A DNA stretch of 64,000 nucleotides from Prunella strophiata (lineage: Eukaryota > Chordata > Aves > Passeriformes > Prunellidae), in contig JAZBQD010000019.1 in NCBI GenBank assembly GCA_036583965.1, positions 4,596,530 to 4,660,529 of the forward strand, given 5' to 3'. Below, piece by piece: positions 50,901 through 58,684 of the stretch. Every line of letters begins with the position of its first letter. Positions within the stretch are counted from its first letter, which is position 1. Position numbers and translations under genes: made by a program. Below the pieces are notes generated by a model. It did not search any database. It saw only the letters and a list, made by a program, of their open reading frames with translations, and was not told where the DNA came from.

Positions 50901-52749
50901 AAGGAAATTCTCTCTTGTCCTGTCACAAAATTTTTGACAATCATTGCATGACTGAATCAGTGGTTTTGGCTTTGTGGCAACACTGTTATATTTTTAAATA
51001 TCAAACTAAAATACTAATTATCTGAGATACACTATTCAGATATATTTATCATGCCTGTGGAGAATTTGGCAGTTATTGTGGGAATCTAAAATATTTGAAT
51101 ATATGAGCTAAAAATTTTCTGTTACATGTTGAACTTCTGTTGTTTTAGTCATGTTTCAGAATTGTTCCTTTAGGTGTGTAAAGCAGTTTGATAACTAAAT
51201 ACAATCATGTGCTACCTACCCATAGTAATACAGGTTTAATCTTTAAGGAAGGGGTTTTAGTGTCTGCTTTATATTAGAAAGCTAAAATAGGTGATGGAAG
51301 ACAGTTTATCAGTGCTCTGCTATTCTAATTTTGGTAAGTTTATTTATTATTTCTGTACAGAAGTTTGGCTATTACTTTTTCACTAGGCCTAGCCAGCCCT
51401 TGAATTCTCCTGCACCAACCATGGTTATTACCCTTGAGAGTTCAGTGCATTTTGTGTCTGATCAGGTTATGCATGGAATATCCATGGAATCTGAGATCAT
51501 TATACCTTGGGTGTGTTTTGTGATCTTCTAAGCAAGAAGCAGCAGGGGTTTTTTAATCATTGTTTCTTTACTATAACCACAGTTTTTAAAATGTCAAGGT
51601 GAAGGTTTTAAGTCCAAATTAATTCTTTTTCCTGTAGGACAAAGCAGTGACAGTGAAGATCTCCCTGTCCTGGACAGTTCCAGTAAATGTACTCCTGTCA
51701 AACACATCAATGCATCCAAACCACAGAAGATTTCCCGCTCCCCTGCCAGGGTGATTTCTCCTCACATCAAGGATGGAGAGAAGGACAAGCACAGGGACAA
51801 GCACCACCACCAGAATGCTTCACCCAGAGTGTACAAATGGAGCTTCCAGCTCAGTAAGGATTCTTGAAATTACTTGGTTACAGGGAATTTGGGAGAAATT
51901 TTGTTCTGAAAGAAAAGCATGGAAATTTTGGGATTCTAAATTAGGTGTGGGTCTTTTCTGGCAATGTGTTATCTTCCATGCTGTGTCTTACATCCTCTTA
52001 TAACTGCATTAATTTGTTTAAAATCACCCTGACAAAGCTATTTTTTCTTTTCTTTCCACTTGCAGATGAACTGGACAATATGAGCAGCACTGAAAGGATC
52101 TCCTTCCTACAAGAAAAACTGCAGGAGATACGAAAATACTACATGTCCTTGAAGTCAGAAGTAGCAACCATAGACAGGAGAAGGAAACGATTAAAAAAGA
52201 AAGACAGAGAAGGTGAGGTTGAGATTTGCTTTATGATTCCCATGAGGGGTTAATTTGTTTGGAAATGCATAACTCACAGCAATTTGAGTTTAATTGATGA
52301 TATTTTAGAAGAAAGAAAGTGTTACCATCTGTTTGCATACGTATTTAGAAAGAATATTTGTGGCTTTTTGGAATTTGAAACTGACAGAAACGTTTGCTGA
52401 CTCTTTTGTAACTGTGTAATAGAAACTTGGACTTCCTAGTGCAAGTGTTCCTTTTCAGTAACTGGGCAAGGCTAATCCTGTGTCTGTGAATACAGCAGGG
52501 AGAGCAATTGGCAAAACCTCTGTATCAGTTTTTTGTGCCTGTGCTGCTGCTTTGATGTCTTTAACACAACCTAACAACCAAGGAACCCTTCCTTGTGAGC
52601 TGTACTTTGATAACCTAATGCTGATCTGTTGTTCTGTGTGTTCAGTGTCCCATACAGGAGCATCCATGTCATCTGCTTCCTCAGACACTGGAATGAGCCC
52701 CTCATCATCCTCTCCTCCCCAGAACGTGCTGGCTGTGGAGTGCAGGTGA
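7775..52749 (+). CDS. ARID4A: ARID4A (RBBP1) coding span, 24 coding exons
   Basis: AT-rich interaction domain protein 4A, a nuclear chromatin reader and corepressor that binds RB-family pocket proteins and joins the SIN3-HDAC complex (family knowledge). Joining the coding exons, with exon 10 at its expected 77 bp and one copy of exon 12, gives 3834 nt, a whole number of codons, and about 1277 residues; human is close to 1257 from memory. Approximate domain order: tandem Tudor 4-120, RBB1NT 165-265, ARID 308-405, chromo-barrel 570-640, LxCxE motif LLCHE near 974, coiled coil near 1195-1243. Acidic and lysine-rich linkers separate them. The start in exon 2 has A at -3 and an in-frame TAA at 7763-7765. 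As written, two defects disrupt the gene: exon 10 is one base short, and exon 12 is present twice. Identification is by recognised protein sequence along the whole length, so the symbol is secure; ARID4B is the paralogue considered and rejected. Confidence 0.97.
8995..9105 (+). CDS. ARID4A: ARID4A exon 3 (Tudor, first part)
   Basis: 111 bp, phase 0, residues 3-39. It begins [20 protein letters not shown] and continues through a basic [10 protein letters not shown] segment, part of the N-terminal interdigitated tandem Tudor module. Acceptor ctccag, donor AAG|GTGAG. Confidence 0.96.
9106..12428 (+). other. ARID4A: ARID4A introns 3-4
   Basis: Intron 3 (9106-11439) and intron 4 (11506-12428), AT-rich. 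No repeat family or RNA gene recognised. Confidence 0.7.
11440..11505 (+). CDS. ARID4A: ARID4A exon 4 (Tudor)
   Basis: 66 bp, phase 0, residues 40-61, containing [14 protein letters not shown]. Acceptor ctttcag, donor AGA|GTATGT. Continues the tandem Tudor fold. Confidence 0.96.
12429..12519 (+). CDS. ARID4A: ARID4A exon 5 (Tudor)
   Basis: 91 bp, ending one base into a valine codon that exon 6 completes. Encodes [20 protein letters not shown] and then [10 protein letters not shown], the second Tudor strand set with its aromatic residues. Acceptor gttgcag, donor TAG|GTGAG. Confidence 0.96.
12520..21934 (+). other. ARID4A: ARID4A intron 5 (9.4 kb)
   Basis: Longest intron. It holds a pyrimidine tract near 14.2 kb, a (TA)n run near 18.68 kb and a 195-codon antisense open frame at 21342-21929. 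No CR1 and no other gene seen. Confidence 0.7.
14191..14210 (+). repeat. Poly-T run, 20 bp
   Basis: T-run within a longer pyrimidine tract (about 14165-14222) in intron 5. Confidence 0.9.
21935..22014 (+). CDS. ARID4A: ARID4A exon 6 (Tudor end)
   Basis: 80 bp, residues 92-118. Encodes [20 protein letters not shown], the closing strands of the tandem Tudor module. Acceptor ccctag, donor GAG|GTAAGA. It lies only about 100 bp from exon 7. Confidence 0.96.
22116..22210 (+). CDS. ARID4A: ARID4A exon 7
   Basis: 95 bp, residues 119-150, containing [17 protein letters not shown] and a basic [10 protein letters not shown] stretch. Acceptor tgtag, donor TGT|GTGAGT. Linker between the Tudor and RBB1NT regions. 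Confidence 0.96.
22444..22468 (+). repeat. Poly-A run, 25 bp
   Basis: Uninterrupted A-run in intron 7. Confidence 0.95.
22783..22915 (+). CDS. ARID4A: ARID4A exon 8 (acidic tract, RBB1NT start)
   Basis: 133 bp, residues 150-194. A run of Glu, Asp and Ser ([13 protein letters not shown]) precedes [14 protein letters not shown] and WYPAL, the start of the RBB1NT domain. Acceptor attcag, donor TTG|GTGAG. Confidence 0.96.
24223..24302 (+). repeat. (GTTT)n and related T/G microsatellite
   Basis: Tandem ggtt and gttt units followed by gttttgtttt units, ending about 30 bp before ARID4A exon 9. It may serve as an extended pyrimidine/T-rich region for that acceptor. Confidence 0.85.
24331..24410 (+). 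CDS. ARID4A: ARID4A exon 9 (RBB1NT)
   Basis: 80 bp, residues 195-221. Encodes [20 protein letters not shown], a strongly conserved RBB1NT segment. The exon ends with TT, the first two bases of a phenylalanine codon. Acceptor cttttcag, donor ATT|GTAAGT. Confidence 0.96.
26108..26183 (+). CDS. ARID4A: ARID4A exon 10, frameshifted by a 1-bp deletion
   Basis: The exon is 76 bp; phases of exons 9 and 11 require 77. Reading from exon 9 gives FYSIARKDI, then AGG AAC TAG, with the stop at 26139-26141. Restoring one base between 26130 and 26136 would return the conserved (R/K)[16 protein letters not shown] and correct phase into exon 11. The acceptor (cttttacag) and donor (AAG|GTAATT) look sound, so the exon is real and the defect is one missing base. 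It may be an assembly indel, a variant or a true lesion. Confidence 0.9.
27658..27824 (+). CDS. ARID4A: ARID4A exon 11 (RBB1NT end, acidic linker)
   Basis: 167 bp, residues 247-302. Contains [20 protein letters not shown] followed by a Glu-rich stretch ending TEEVA. Acceptor tctctag, donor GCG|GTGAGT. It precedes the long intron 11. Confidence 0.95.
28230..28690. repeat. Extreme AT-rich block
   Basis: About 450 bp made almost wholly of A and T (taatatatag, attaattaat and similar) with no clear period. It sits just before the CR1 at 28.83 kb. Low complexity; no gene seen. Confidence 0.7.
28825..29470 (+). repeat. CR1 LINE, longest copy in the window
   Basis: Sense-orientation CR1 covering the end of the reverse-transcriptase region and the 3' UTR. 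Landmarks: ctgggctgtgtcaaaaag near 28985, aggccctggcacagggtgcc near 29285, and ggtcccttccaacccag, then gatt-type terminal repeats near 29450. About 640 bp, no intact open frame. It abuts the intronic CpG island. Confidence 0.92.
29610..30197 (+). promoter_or_regulatory. Intronic CpG island, candidate internal promoter
   Basis: Within AT-rich intron 11, about 29620-29935 and 30050-30105 are GC- and CpG-rich, with an NRF1-like GCGCAGGCGC, GC boxes and gccgatggcgccc. About 90 bp after the CpG-rich part a strong donor CTAG|GTAAGG lies at 30198, so 30060-30197 could be an alternative first exon spliced to exon 12. The first in-frame ATG in exon 12 (36499-36501 in copy A) would start a protein within the ARID, without Tudor or RBB1NT. 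Promoter activity is inferred. Confidence 0.5.
30792..30850 (+). repeat. 59-bp dispersed direct repeat, copy 1
   Basis: Starts tagtgaagcaaaggattcc and ends gctgtggaatcca. A second copy lies 1531 bp downstream with about three mismatches. Neither is CR1. Confidence 0.8.
32323..32381 (+). repeat. 59-bp dispersed direct repeat, copy 2
   Basis: Same segment as 30792-30850, same orientation, with differences at gtggatg/gtaaatg and gctgat/gctggt. Confidence 0.8.
33200..33455 (+). repeat. CR1 LINE 3' fragment
   Basis: Sense orientation in intron 11: aggccctggcacagggtgcc near 33270, then ccatggcaggagatggaac and ggtcccttccaatccaaac, ending at an attctgtgat repeat. Confidence 0.9.
35100..35182 (+). 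repeat. Short CR1 3' tail
   Basis: Only the last 80 bp or so of a CR1: ccatggcaggggggttggga, gatggtctttaaggtcc, then attctataattttatgg. It lies about 450 bp left of the exon 12 duplication. Confidence 0.8.
35637..36781 (+). repeat. Direct duplication, copy A (contains exon 12A)
   Basis: About 1.15 kb repeated almost base for base as copy B, with an offset of 1304 bp before exon 12 and 1320 bp after it. Starts in a T-run before ggtctctgctag and ends at ccatcctctag. I found only isolated differences by eye (for example ccccaataaa against ccccaagaaa) and one 16-bp length difference. Confidence 0.95.
36438..36510 (+). CDS. ARID4A: ARID4A exon 12, copy A (ARID start)
   Basis: 73 bp, residues 303-327, containing [20 protein letters not shown], the first helix region of the ARID domain. 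Acceptor tttgcag and donor GAG|GTAACA are intact. An identical exon lies 1304 bp downstream. Because 73 is not a multiple of 3, splicing A to B would give GCC TGA and stop at once, so a working transcript can use only one copy. Confidence 0.85.
36941..38101 (+). repeat. Direct duplication, copy B (contains exon 12B)
   Basis: Second copy of the 35637-36781 segment. It has an extra 16 bp (tccacttctttaatgg) after ttttatctccag, about 40 bp downstream of exon 12B. Also starts at a T-run. About 160 bp of unrelated sequence (36782-36940) separates the copies. Confidence 0.95.
37742..37814 (+). CDS. ARID4A: ARID4A exon 12, copy B (duplicate)
   Basis: Same 73 bp as copy A, with the same acceptor and donor, inside a near-identical direct duplication. 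It is equally able to splice from exon 11 and into exon 13. Which copy is used, or whether the second copy exists in the organism, cannot be told from the sequence. Confidence 0.8.
40115..40209 (+). CDS. ARID4A: ARID4A exon 13 (ARID core)
   Basis: 95 bp, residues 327-358: [20 protein letters not shown] and then [11 protein letters not shown], the central DNA-binding part of the ARID fold. Acceptor atgcag, donor AAT|GTAAGT. Confidence 0.97.
40265..40440 (+). repeat. CR1 LINE 3' fragment
   Basis: Sense orientation in intron 13, directly after exon 13: cagtgttccaggccaggttg, ccatggcagggggttggaac, ggtccattccaaccaaac. Confidence 0.88.
40537..40634 (+). CDS. ARID4A: ARID4A exon 14 (ARID core)
   Basis: 98 bp, residues 359-391: [20 protein letters not shown] and then [13 protein letters not shown]. 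Continues the ARID helices. Acceptor ccaaag preceded by a long pyrimidine tract; donor AAA|GTAAGT. Confidence 0.97.
42025..42253 (+). CDS. ARID4A: ARID4A exon 15 (ARID end, acidic linker)
   Basis: 229 bp, residues 391-467. [17 protein letters not shown] closes the ARID domain, followed by a Glu/Lys-rich linker ending ELRSPR. Acceptor tgtag, donor AGG|GTGAGT. Confidence 0.96.
43883..44133 (+). CDS. ARID4A: ARID4A exon 16 (charged linker)
   Basis: 251 bp, residues 468-551. Starts [14 protein letters not shown] and runs through a long Lys/Glu/Asp-rich, probably disordered segment including [20 protein letters not shown]. Acceptor ttccag, donor AAG|GTAAAC. Confidence 0.95.
45443..45640 (+). CDS. 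ARID4A: ARID4A exon 17 (chromo-barrel)
   Basis: 198 bp, residues 551-617. After an acidic run, [19 protein letters not shown] leads into the chromo-barrel, ending [12 protein letters not shown] with the aromatic residues typical of a methyl-lysine-binding barrel. Acceptor ctgcag, donor AAG|GTGAGG. Confidence 0.96.
46540..46660 (-). repeat. CR1 LINE 3' fragment
   Basis: Antisense in intron 17: atggaatggtttgggttgg near 46543, then cagggacacctcccactatc. About 115 bp remain. It ends about 110 bp before exon 18. Confidence 0.85.
46768..46852 (+). CDS. ARID4A: ARID4A exon 18 (chromo-barrel end, NLS-like)
   Basis: 85 bp, residues 617-645: [18 protein letters not shown] followed by a basic cluster KRKQKKKAK resembling a nuclear localisation signal. 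Acceptor tttcag, donor AAA|GTAATG. Confidence 0.96.
47016..47148 (+). CDS. ARID4A: ARID4A exon 19 (AT-hook-like motif)
   Basis: 133 bp, residues 646-690. Lysine/glutamate-rich, then [10 protein letters not shown] with the RGRP core of an AT-hook, then a serine-rich stretch ending SSE. Acceptor ctgcag, donor AAG|GTAAAT. The frame stays open into the following short intron. Confidence 0.95.
47292..47354 (+). CDS. ARID4A: ARID4A exon 20 (63-bp in-frame cassette)
   Basis: 63 bp with phase-1 boundaries on both sides, adding 21 residues that include [20 protein letters not shown]. Exon 19 can also join exon 21 directly in frame, giving the shorter form that fits the human length I recall. Acceptor ttttag, donor ACG|GTGAGT. 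Inclusion is probably alternative. RRQ and RRSS suggest a basophilic kinase site. Confidence 0.8.
48335..49465 (+). CDS. ARID4A: ARID4A exon 21 (large exon, LxCxE motif)
   Basis: 1131 bp, residues 711-1088, the largest exon. Mostly disordered and acidic with conserved blocks: [44 protein letters not shown], then [16 protein letters not shown] at about 974. LLCHE (49123-49137) fits LxCxE, the pocket-protein binding motif that gives the family its RB-binding name. [14 protein letters not shown] holds an IKSE sumoylation consensus. The central part (about 48940-49300) is richer in GC than its flanks. Acceptor ttttag, donor AAG|GTGAG. Confidence 0.96.
49545..49925 (-). repeat. CR1 LINE 3' fragment
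   Basis: Antisense in intron 21: gtggtttgggttagaaggg near 49553, ccatgggcagggatgcctt, cagcttctctgggtaccctg, then the usual upstream part to gttctccccagaccttcctc. Confidence 0.9.
50032..50136 (+). CDS. ARID4A: ARID4A exon 22 (basic, nuclear)
   Basis: 105 bp, residues 1088-1123: [10 protein letters not shown], then [20 protein letters not shown], a strongly basic segment. Acceptor tcatag, donor CAG|GTATAT. CR1 fragments lie in the introns on both sides. Confidence 0.95.
50645..50940 (-). repeat. CR1 LINE 3' fragment
   Basis: Antisense in intron 22: agaatggtttgggttggaaa near 50660, ccatggtcagggatacctt, cagcttctctgggcaccctg, with a small AT insertion (ttatattctttataatta) near 50836. Confidence 0.9.
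51638..51853 (+). CDS. ARID4A: ARID4A exon 23
   Basis: 216 bp, residues 1123-1195: [20 protein letters not shown], basic [20 protein letters not shown], a short histidine run and YKWSFQL. Acceptor ctgtag, donor TCA|GTAAGG. Confidence 0.95.
52066..52212 (+). CDS. ARID4A: ARID4A exon 24 (coiled coil)
   Basis: 147 bp, residues 1195-1244. [20 protein letters not shown] and then [13 protein letters not shown] form a heptad-like helix followed by a basic tail. This C-terminal region is tied to SIN3-complex association in the family. Acceptor ttgcag, donor AAG|GTGAGG. Confidence 0.95.
52646..52749 (+). CDS. ARID4A: ARID4A exon 25, C-terminus and stop
   Basis: 104 coding bases from the acceptor (gtgttcag) to TGA at 52747-52749. 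Serine-rich end: [20 protein letters not shown] then LAVECR, matching the family C-terminus. Confidence 0.96.
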
Positions 52750-53687
52750 TAAACATTTTCTCTGCCTTGCCAGCAGCTCGCTGCCATGGACATAAACCCT
52801 GAAATTCAGCCACAGAAAGCACTCAACTGGTTGGACATTGCCAAGTATATCCTGTACACACTTCCACTGCTGGACTGTACCTGTTCCCCCCTCCTACCCT
52901 CTTCTTTTGTTTAATTTACTGTTCAGAGAACTTAAGCTCATTGGTAACTGAAGGTTTGTAGGCACAACGTGACATCCTTGTCATTGTGTTTGTTTTTGTT
53001 GCTTGTTTGTTTCTTTTTGTTCTTGTTTTGTTTTGTTTTTCCTAACACAGAGGAAGGGCACTTATCAAATTTGCAAAGTTATGTCCAATGAAGCATTCAG
53101 GTGTTCTAGGGTGATCTTAAAAAAAAAAAAAAAAAAAAGCAAGTGCACCAAGCAGACATCAGAACATTATCCAAAAGAACTGAGTAACTGCTGCACTTTC
53201 ACCAAGCTGTGGGTAACTCTTGGTGAGTAGTTCCTCTTTGTGGAAGCACTTGCTATACAGAACTGCCAAAGTATGTGTTCAGCAATGTGCCCAGTTTTAA
53301 AGCTGTAAATGGGACAAAATAAATTGTGAAAGGAAGTGTAGTTGACTGAAAACTACAGTTGTAATAAGTCTTCCACTTTTTATAGGATTTTTGAGCACAC
53401 AATTATGCAAATGTTTTAATGTTTATTAATGTTTACAGTGGAATTGTGAATAGGTTTTCAGTGGACTATCTTATCCCTTGACAAAAATATTTTGTCTTTT
53501 TTCTATGTAATTTCAGAGTTTTTATTTTGTTACAAAAAGACGAAAAATGAAATATATAACAACAATGAAGTTATTTAACAAGATTTCTAAAGCTGAAATT
53601 TTTGTGTAAAATAAGGTATCTTGCAACTTGTTAAATATATTTATTCAGACATTGGATGTTGTATTTTTATGTATTTTTTAAAATATT

Positions 53688-53712
53688 AATAAAATTGGAA
53701 AAAAAAAATAAA
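53688..53712 (+). terminator. ARID4A: Proximal polyadenylation signals of ARID4A
   Basis: Two AATAAA hexamers (53688-53693 and 53707-53712) stand in a very AT-rich context and are followed by GT-rich sequence (ggttagttcactctttgg). Confidence 0.55.
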
Positions 53713-54499
53713 TTCTAGGTTAGTTCACTCTTTGGACAAAACATCCTTTCAGTTCTGGCTCTTCAGGAGGAGTTATCCAGTAGCCAAACCTGTACTTCCA
53801 ATGGGTCTGTCTACATATCCTCCACCACACAGATCTGCCAGCAGGCATCTGGGTTAAAATAAAACTTGATTTGGAAACTTTGGCAGTCCTAGTAGTACTT
53901 AACCTTGTTTGGAGGAACAAAATTTATTGGGTTGCCCTTAAAGATGCTTTGTCACAAGTTCTTGTGTTTGCTGTACTGCCGAATAAATTTATATCTCCCA
54001 AAGTTGAGATGCACCAATAAAGTGAAAGCAACTGTGTGTGCTCTGCCTGTGGATTGTCCCACGGGCAGATGCAGCTTGTAAATAACTCTTCCAAACCCAT
54101 GTATTTAAAGCAGTTTGCATATACATTATGTATAAAAAGTGATTTTTTAAACAATTTTTTTATTCATGTTTGTACATTGAAAGGGGGTGTGAGCCCCATT
54201 TTCTGTGTTTAATATGCTGTAGAGTAATAACATAGATGCTCTAGACTGTATATCAGGATATTCTGGTTCCACACAGCAGAAGGTCAGGAGGAAACACTAG
54301 TGATGGCGTAGCATTACTAAAATTGATGTTTCTTGAAATTTCATTTTACAGGCATTTGTCAACTTGTGATTCCAATTCCTTCCATTTTCGCAGAAAATTA
54401 AAGAAAAAGTACTCTTGTAAATGCACTTTTTCTGTCTTTTCTTAAGCAAAGCAGAACTATTTCAATGTAAGATAAATATGGAGCTCACTAGACAGCGCT

Positions 54500-54505
54500 A
54501 ATAAA
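54500..54505 (+). terminator. ARID4A: Distal polyadenylation signal of ARID4A
   Basis: AATAAA in gcgctaataaaggccatg, followed within about 40 bp by T-rich sequence. A further AATAAA lies near 54666. Confidence 0.45.
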
Positions 54506-57500
54506 GGCCATGTTTTAAACATAGGCTTTATATTCTATTTTTATTTAAGTGATTGTTCTTGTAAATGTCTGGACTTTACCCTAAATAGGAAAGTTAATCT
54601 CCATAAATTACTGTAAAGACTTTTTTCAGAGCTAACTTTTACTTGTTAATCTTCTAATAGCTACGAATAAAAAGCAATACTCATTTAAAAGGAAGTAACA
54701 TGGGTCAAATGTTTAATATTTACAGTAGCAATCTAAAAATCCAGGGAAATAACAGGATTAATGACCTCTTGTGCAGATCTCGGATATCTAACCTGTGTGC
54801 ACACTGTGAGATCTTAAACAGGCACAGAGGATGGAGGAGCTGCTGCCCTGGCCTGGATGTTCCCCACATGTGTTCTGAGCTGACTGCTGCTCCTGTCTCT
54901 TAGGAATGTTTAAAACCCTGCTTGGAAGGCTCCAGGTATGCTCCCATGGACCATGGAAACCCATTCCAGCCCAGTGACAGGGAGAACTTCCTCCCTGCCT
55001 TCTTCTCCCACCTGCTTCCCTCTCAGTGCTCACCCCAAAACCAGCTGGTCTTACTCTGGCAGAGCACTGAACCTGCAGGAAAAGATGCTTTTTTTTGCCA
55101 AACCACTGGCAAAGCCTCCAGCATGTCATTGATTTCCTGGTTTTTATCTTTCTGGGAAGGAGCACATCAGATTAGGAGCACATCAGATTTTTCAGTAGAA
55201 GTTTGCAGTAGTTTCCTGTGATGCTTAAAAATGCCACGGGGAAAAGAAAACTAGCTGGAATCATTGGGCTGTCCTGGGTTAAAGGGGAAGTCAAGAAGAA
55301 ACCCTAATAAAATCTATGATTTCTAACTCTACAATAATCCCCTTATTGAAGCCTTGTGATATAAATTCAAAGTGTCTTTCACTGGCTGGAAGTTTGTCCT
55401 GTTGAAGCCACAGTAATTATGATTTTACAGAATTGGGATTTCTTAAATAAGAGATTAGGTACTGTGTTTCTGAGACCAAGCAGAAATAATAAAGCACCTT
55501 CTTGGCAGTCTTTGTGCTGTTCTCTTGCCTTCTGATCTCCTACAGGTTTTCCTCAAAATGATACTTGCTATTTCAAGCTTCCTTAGGAGTTAAAAAAAAA
55601 TAAAAATTAAGATATGGGATCCAACACTGTTAAAAAGAACAAGGTTGTAAGAGAATCAGATTCTTCCTTAGTTTCCTGCAATTGATACAAAGAACTGTCA
55701 GATTGCTGGCAGATAACTTACTTTTGTATTAGCAAACAACTGAAAGGTGGAAAAACTCAGAATGTTTCCATGCAAGGACACGAGGTAAGATTCATTTCCT
55801 TCCTTGTTTTAGTTTTCACTTCCCATCAAGTGTATCAGCTACATTTGTACTAATGAGTTTTTATTTTCTAATGTGAAAATTTAGCAACACCCAGTTAAAT
55901 CCCTGCTTGGTTTTGGCTCCTCCATCAGGCTGCTGGTGGCTGGGAAAGTTTCTCCAGTTTAATCAGCCTGAGCAGATCAGGCAAGAGAAGCAGAGTTGTC
56001 AGAACAATAATAACAAGTCATTGTTTTGACAGAGGTTAAACAGATTTTCAGTAGTAATTATCAGTGAATGAAAAGCATATCAAGGGCAAAGAAATGCTTG
56101 TCTTCATGAAGGATGATGTATCTGACCTTGACAGGGAGCACCAGAAAAGGTGATTAAATCACTGTTTGTGCTTTTGTGCATGCTTCAGTCTAATTTTTTA
56201 GAAGGTGCAGTATTAGAATAGACAGGAATTTTTTAAATGGTTACATATTCTCATTTTTTGTAGGGGGAGCCATGCAGAAATGGCTACCAAAATGACTCAG
56301 GATGGCTTTGATGTGGAGCTGGGAAGAGAATTTGAATCTAAGGATTGTCAACCCCTGTGCTTCAGTCAGAAAATCCACTGCTGAGAGAGCCTTCTCTCTG
56401 CAGACAGGTTTGTCAACCAGATGGAATATTACATTAAAAATTAATACTTTTATAACATGTTCTTTTTTTCCCCATTAAAAATATTCTTGGATGGCTGAGG
56501 CAGCCAAATGGATTTTCTGGGCAGCATTTACTGGAATTCTTTAACAGCAGTAAGTCTAAGAAATGCTGTAGTCTTCTTTTTAAAAGCAGGTTTGGTTTGA
56601 TGGCTTAAAAGAAATCTGACATGAGCCAGGAGCCAGATTTACCAGCTGAAATAAAAGATTAATGTGTTCAAGAAGTATGTTGAGCTGTTTACTTCATTGT
56701 GCCCCTGCCCTTCGCAAAAATTATGCACTGAAATCTTGGTTATTTTTCCTTCTCTCGGTCTTGGGATTTTATTATTTGCTACAGTGTGAGGCTCTGGAGA
56801 TGTGGGGGACATAACAAAACAGTGGAACCAAAGGGGATATTGCCAGAGGCTGACTCACTGTAATTCCAGGGCTAAGGAAAATGACATTTTGTAATTAGCT
56901 CACACTATTAAGCCATTGCTCCCAGATTTTGAGAAAATCTGTCATTTTCCCATATTGCCTCACACCAAATAGGATGGGATTTTAAGAGGTCTCAGTGTTT
57001 AAAATTATTCACCTTTATCAGTTACCAGAGAGTAGCTGGGATTTATTTGGGGTCTTTTGTTTGCTCTGGAGATCTGCGAGTTCCCCAAATTCCACAAGTA
57101 TCTATTAGTCACATCCATTGCTTTGGATGGATATGTAAATTGATCTTTTTGTGTTCCAGTGTTTTTAGTCTGATGGTGTGTTTGTTTTAATGCCAGTGAG
57201 TGGTGGATTTTATAATTAGCCACAGCCCAATGACAAATACTCAACCATGCTGTCATTTAAAGAAAACTGGAAGGATAAAACTGTTGATTGTGAAAGCAGT
57301 TTTTCTAAGAATAGGACTTGTCTGGTGTCTTCTTTGTTTTGAATTATCTTTGCTATTCATGGTGTTATTCCTGCTCCTTCCCATTGCAGAGGAACCCTAA
57401 ATTCTGGCTCAGAGCAGGTTGGTTCTGCTTCAGCTCTGCAGCTGTTTGCATTGGTCAACACCCTTCTGCTGCTGCTTATCCCTCACCAAGAGTTTCCAGA

Positions 57501-58023
57501 CATGAGAAGTGGCTTTGTCTGATGCCAGCACAGCTCACTCACTGCACTAACCACAGAAGCTTTGCTTCACTTTCCCTCTGGCAGTGTTGCCAGCAAAGAG
57601 AAGCTGCCCTGGGGCTGTGCTGCAGCTGTGACAGCCTGCAGGAGAGTGTCACTCGTGTGTTTAACCCTGACCCCGAGCCAGCTGCTGGGGGACACCCTGC
57701 TCTGGGTTGGTGCTGTGGCTTTGGTGATGTCTCTCTCTTTTCCTGCTGTTCAGAGTAACCCAACAGCATTTCCATTCCAGCTCTGTCAGTGTCTTCAGCT
57801 GTTCCTAAACTCCTCCTCTAATCCCTCATCTGGGTACAGCTTGACCTAATTTACTGTGCTCCTGCCAGCTATGCCAGTTTCATAAGGAGGGGTAAGATGT
57901 GGAATTTGTTTGAAATACTTTGCTATATTGCACAAGAGTGTTTTTTCTTTCTGTTCTAACAAGGAACTTATTTGTATGTGTAACTTAAAACCATCTCTCT
58001 TGATGCTCTTTTATTTCTCTTAT

Positions 58024-58060
58024 GAATAAATAAAGCTATTTCAAAAGGAAAAAAAAAAAA
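58024..58060 (+). repeat. Polyadenylation signal followed by A-run
   Basis: aataaataaagctatttc followed within about 20 bp by an A-run of 12. This looks like the retained 3' end of a retroposed or transcribed sequence, but no source gene is recognised upstream. Confidence 0.35.
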
Positions 58061-58684
58061 ACAGGAAAGCCCCAACCCTTGATTCCTTCTGCTCGTGCAG
58101 GTGACCCCTGTGTGCCATCCCAGTGGCATGGATGGAGGGGCAGGTGTTCAGGTGGGCAGGACAATCCCTCTCTGATAAGGAAATGTTTTGGCACTGGAAC
58201 CTGTGAGAGGTAAAATTTTATGTTGGTCTGTGCAGGTATTTGAATGTGATTAACTCAGAATATGAGAGCAGCCCCACTTAATCCTGTGGGAATAATTATG
58301 GGATAATGTTATCCACAGGCAGTGCAGGAGGGAGCTGATCTCTGTGGCTGTGGTTTGGCTGCTGCTGTTCTTGGTTCCTGCTTTTCCTTTGGAGAACCCT
58401 GAAGAATTGATGAGAATGTGATTTCTCTTTGGCTCAGGGGCACTGGGCAGCATCCCTGTGCAGGGTAACACCTCTCTGTGCCTCTGAGCAATCAGCTGAT
58501 GTTCCATTCAGCCCAGAGCTGGTTTTCTATAAAACCTTTAATGTTGGGCTGTCCCACTGCTCACTGCATCCCCTGCAATGTCCTGCCTGCCCCAGAGCCT
58601 TGCTGGAGCTGGGGGTGTGCAGACAAGCAGTGAAATGTGTTGTCTCTTCTTCCACATCTTCCTTAAGACATGTCCTTATGTCTC

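Larger units (their letters stand above)
45641..52645 (+). other. ARID4A: ARID4A introns 17-24
   Basis: Shorter introns between the 3' exons. Three antisense CR1 fragments (46.5, 49.5 and 50.6 kb) and a GC-rich 143-bp intron 19 (47149-47291) stand out; otherwise nothing recognised. Confidence 0.7.
52750..54690 (+). other. ARID4A: ARID4A 3' UTR, several possible ends
   Basis: AT-rich, non-coding DNA follows the stop. AATAAA hexamers occur at 53318, 53688, 53707 and 54500, with others near 53982 and 54666. An A-run lies at 53119-53138. A pair of signals at 53688-53712 with an A-rich stretch could end a roughly 0.95-kb UTR; the signal at 54500 would give about 1.75 kb. The right edge here is the most distal plausible one. 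Confidence 0.65.
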
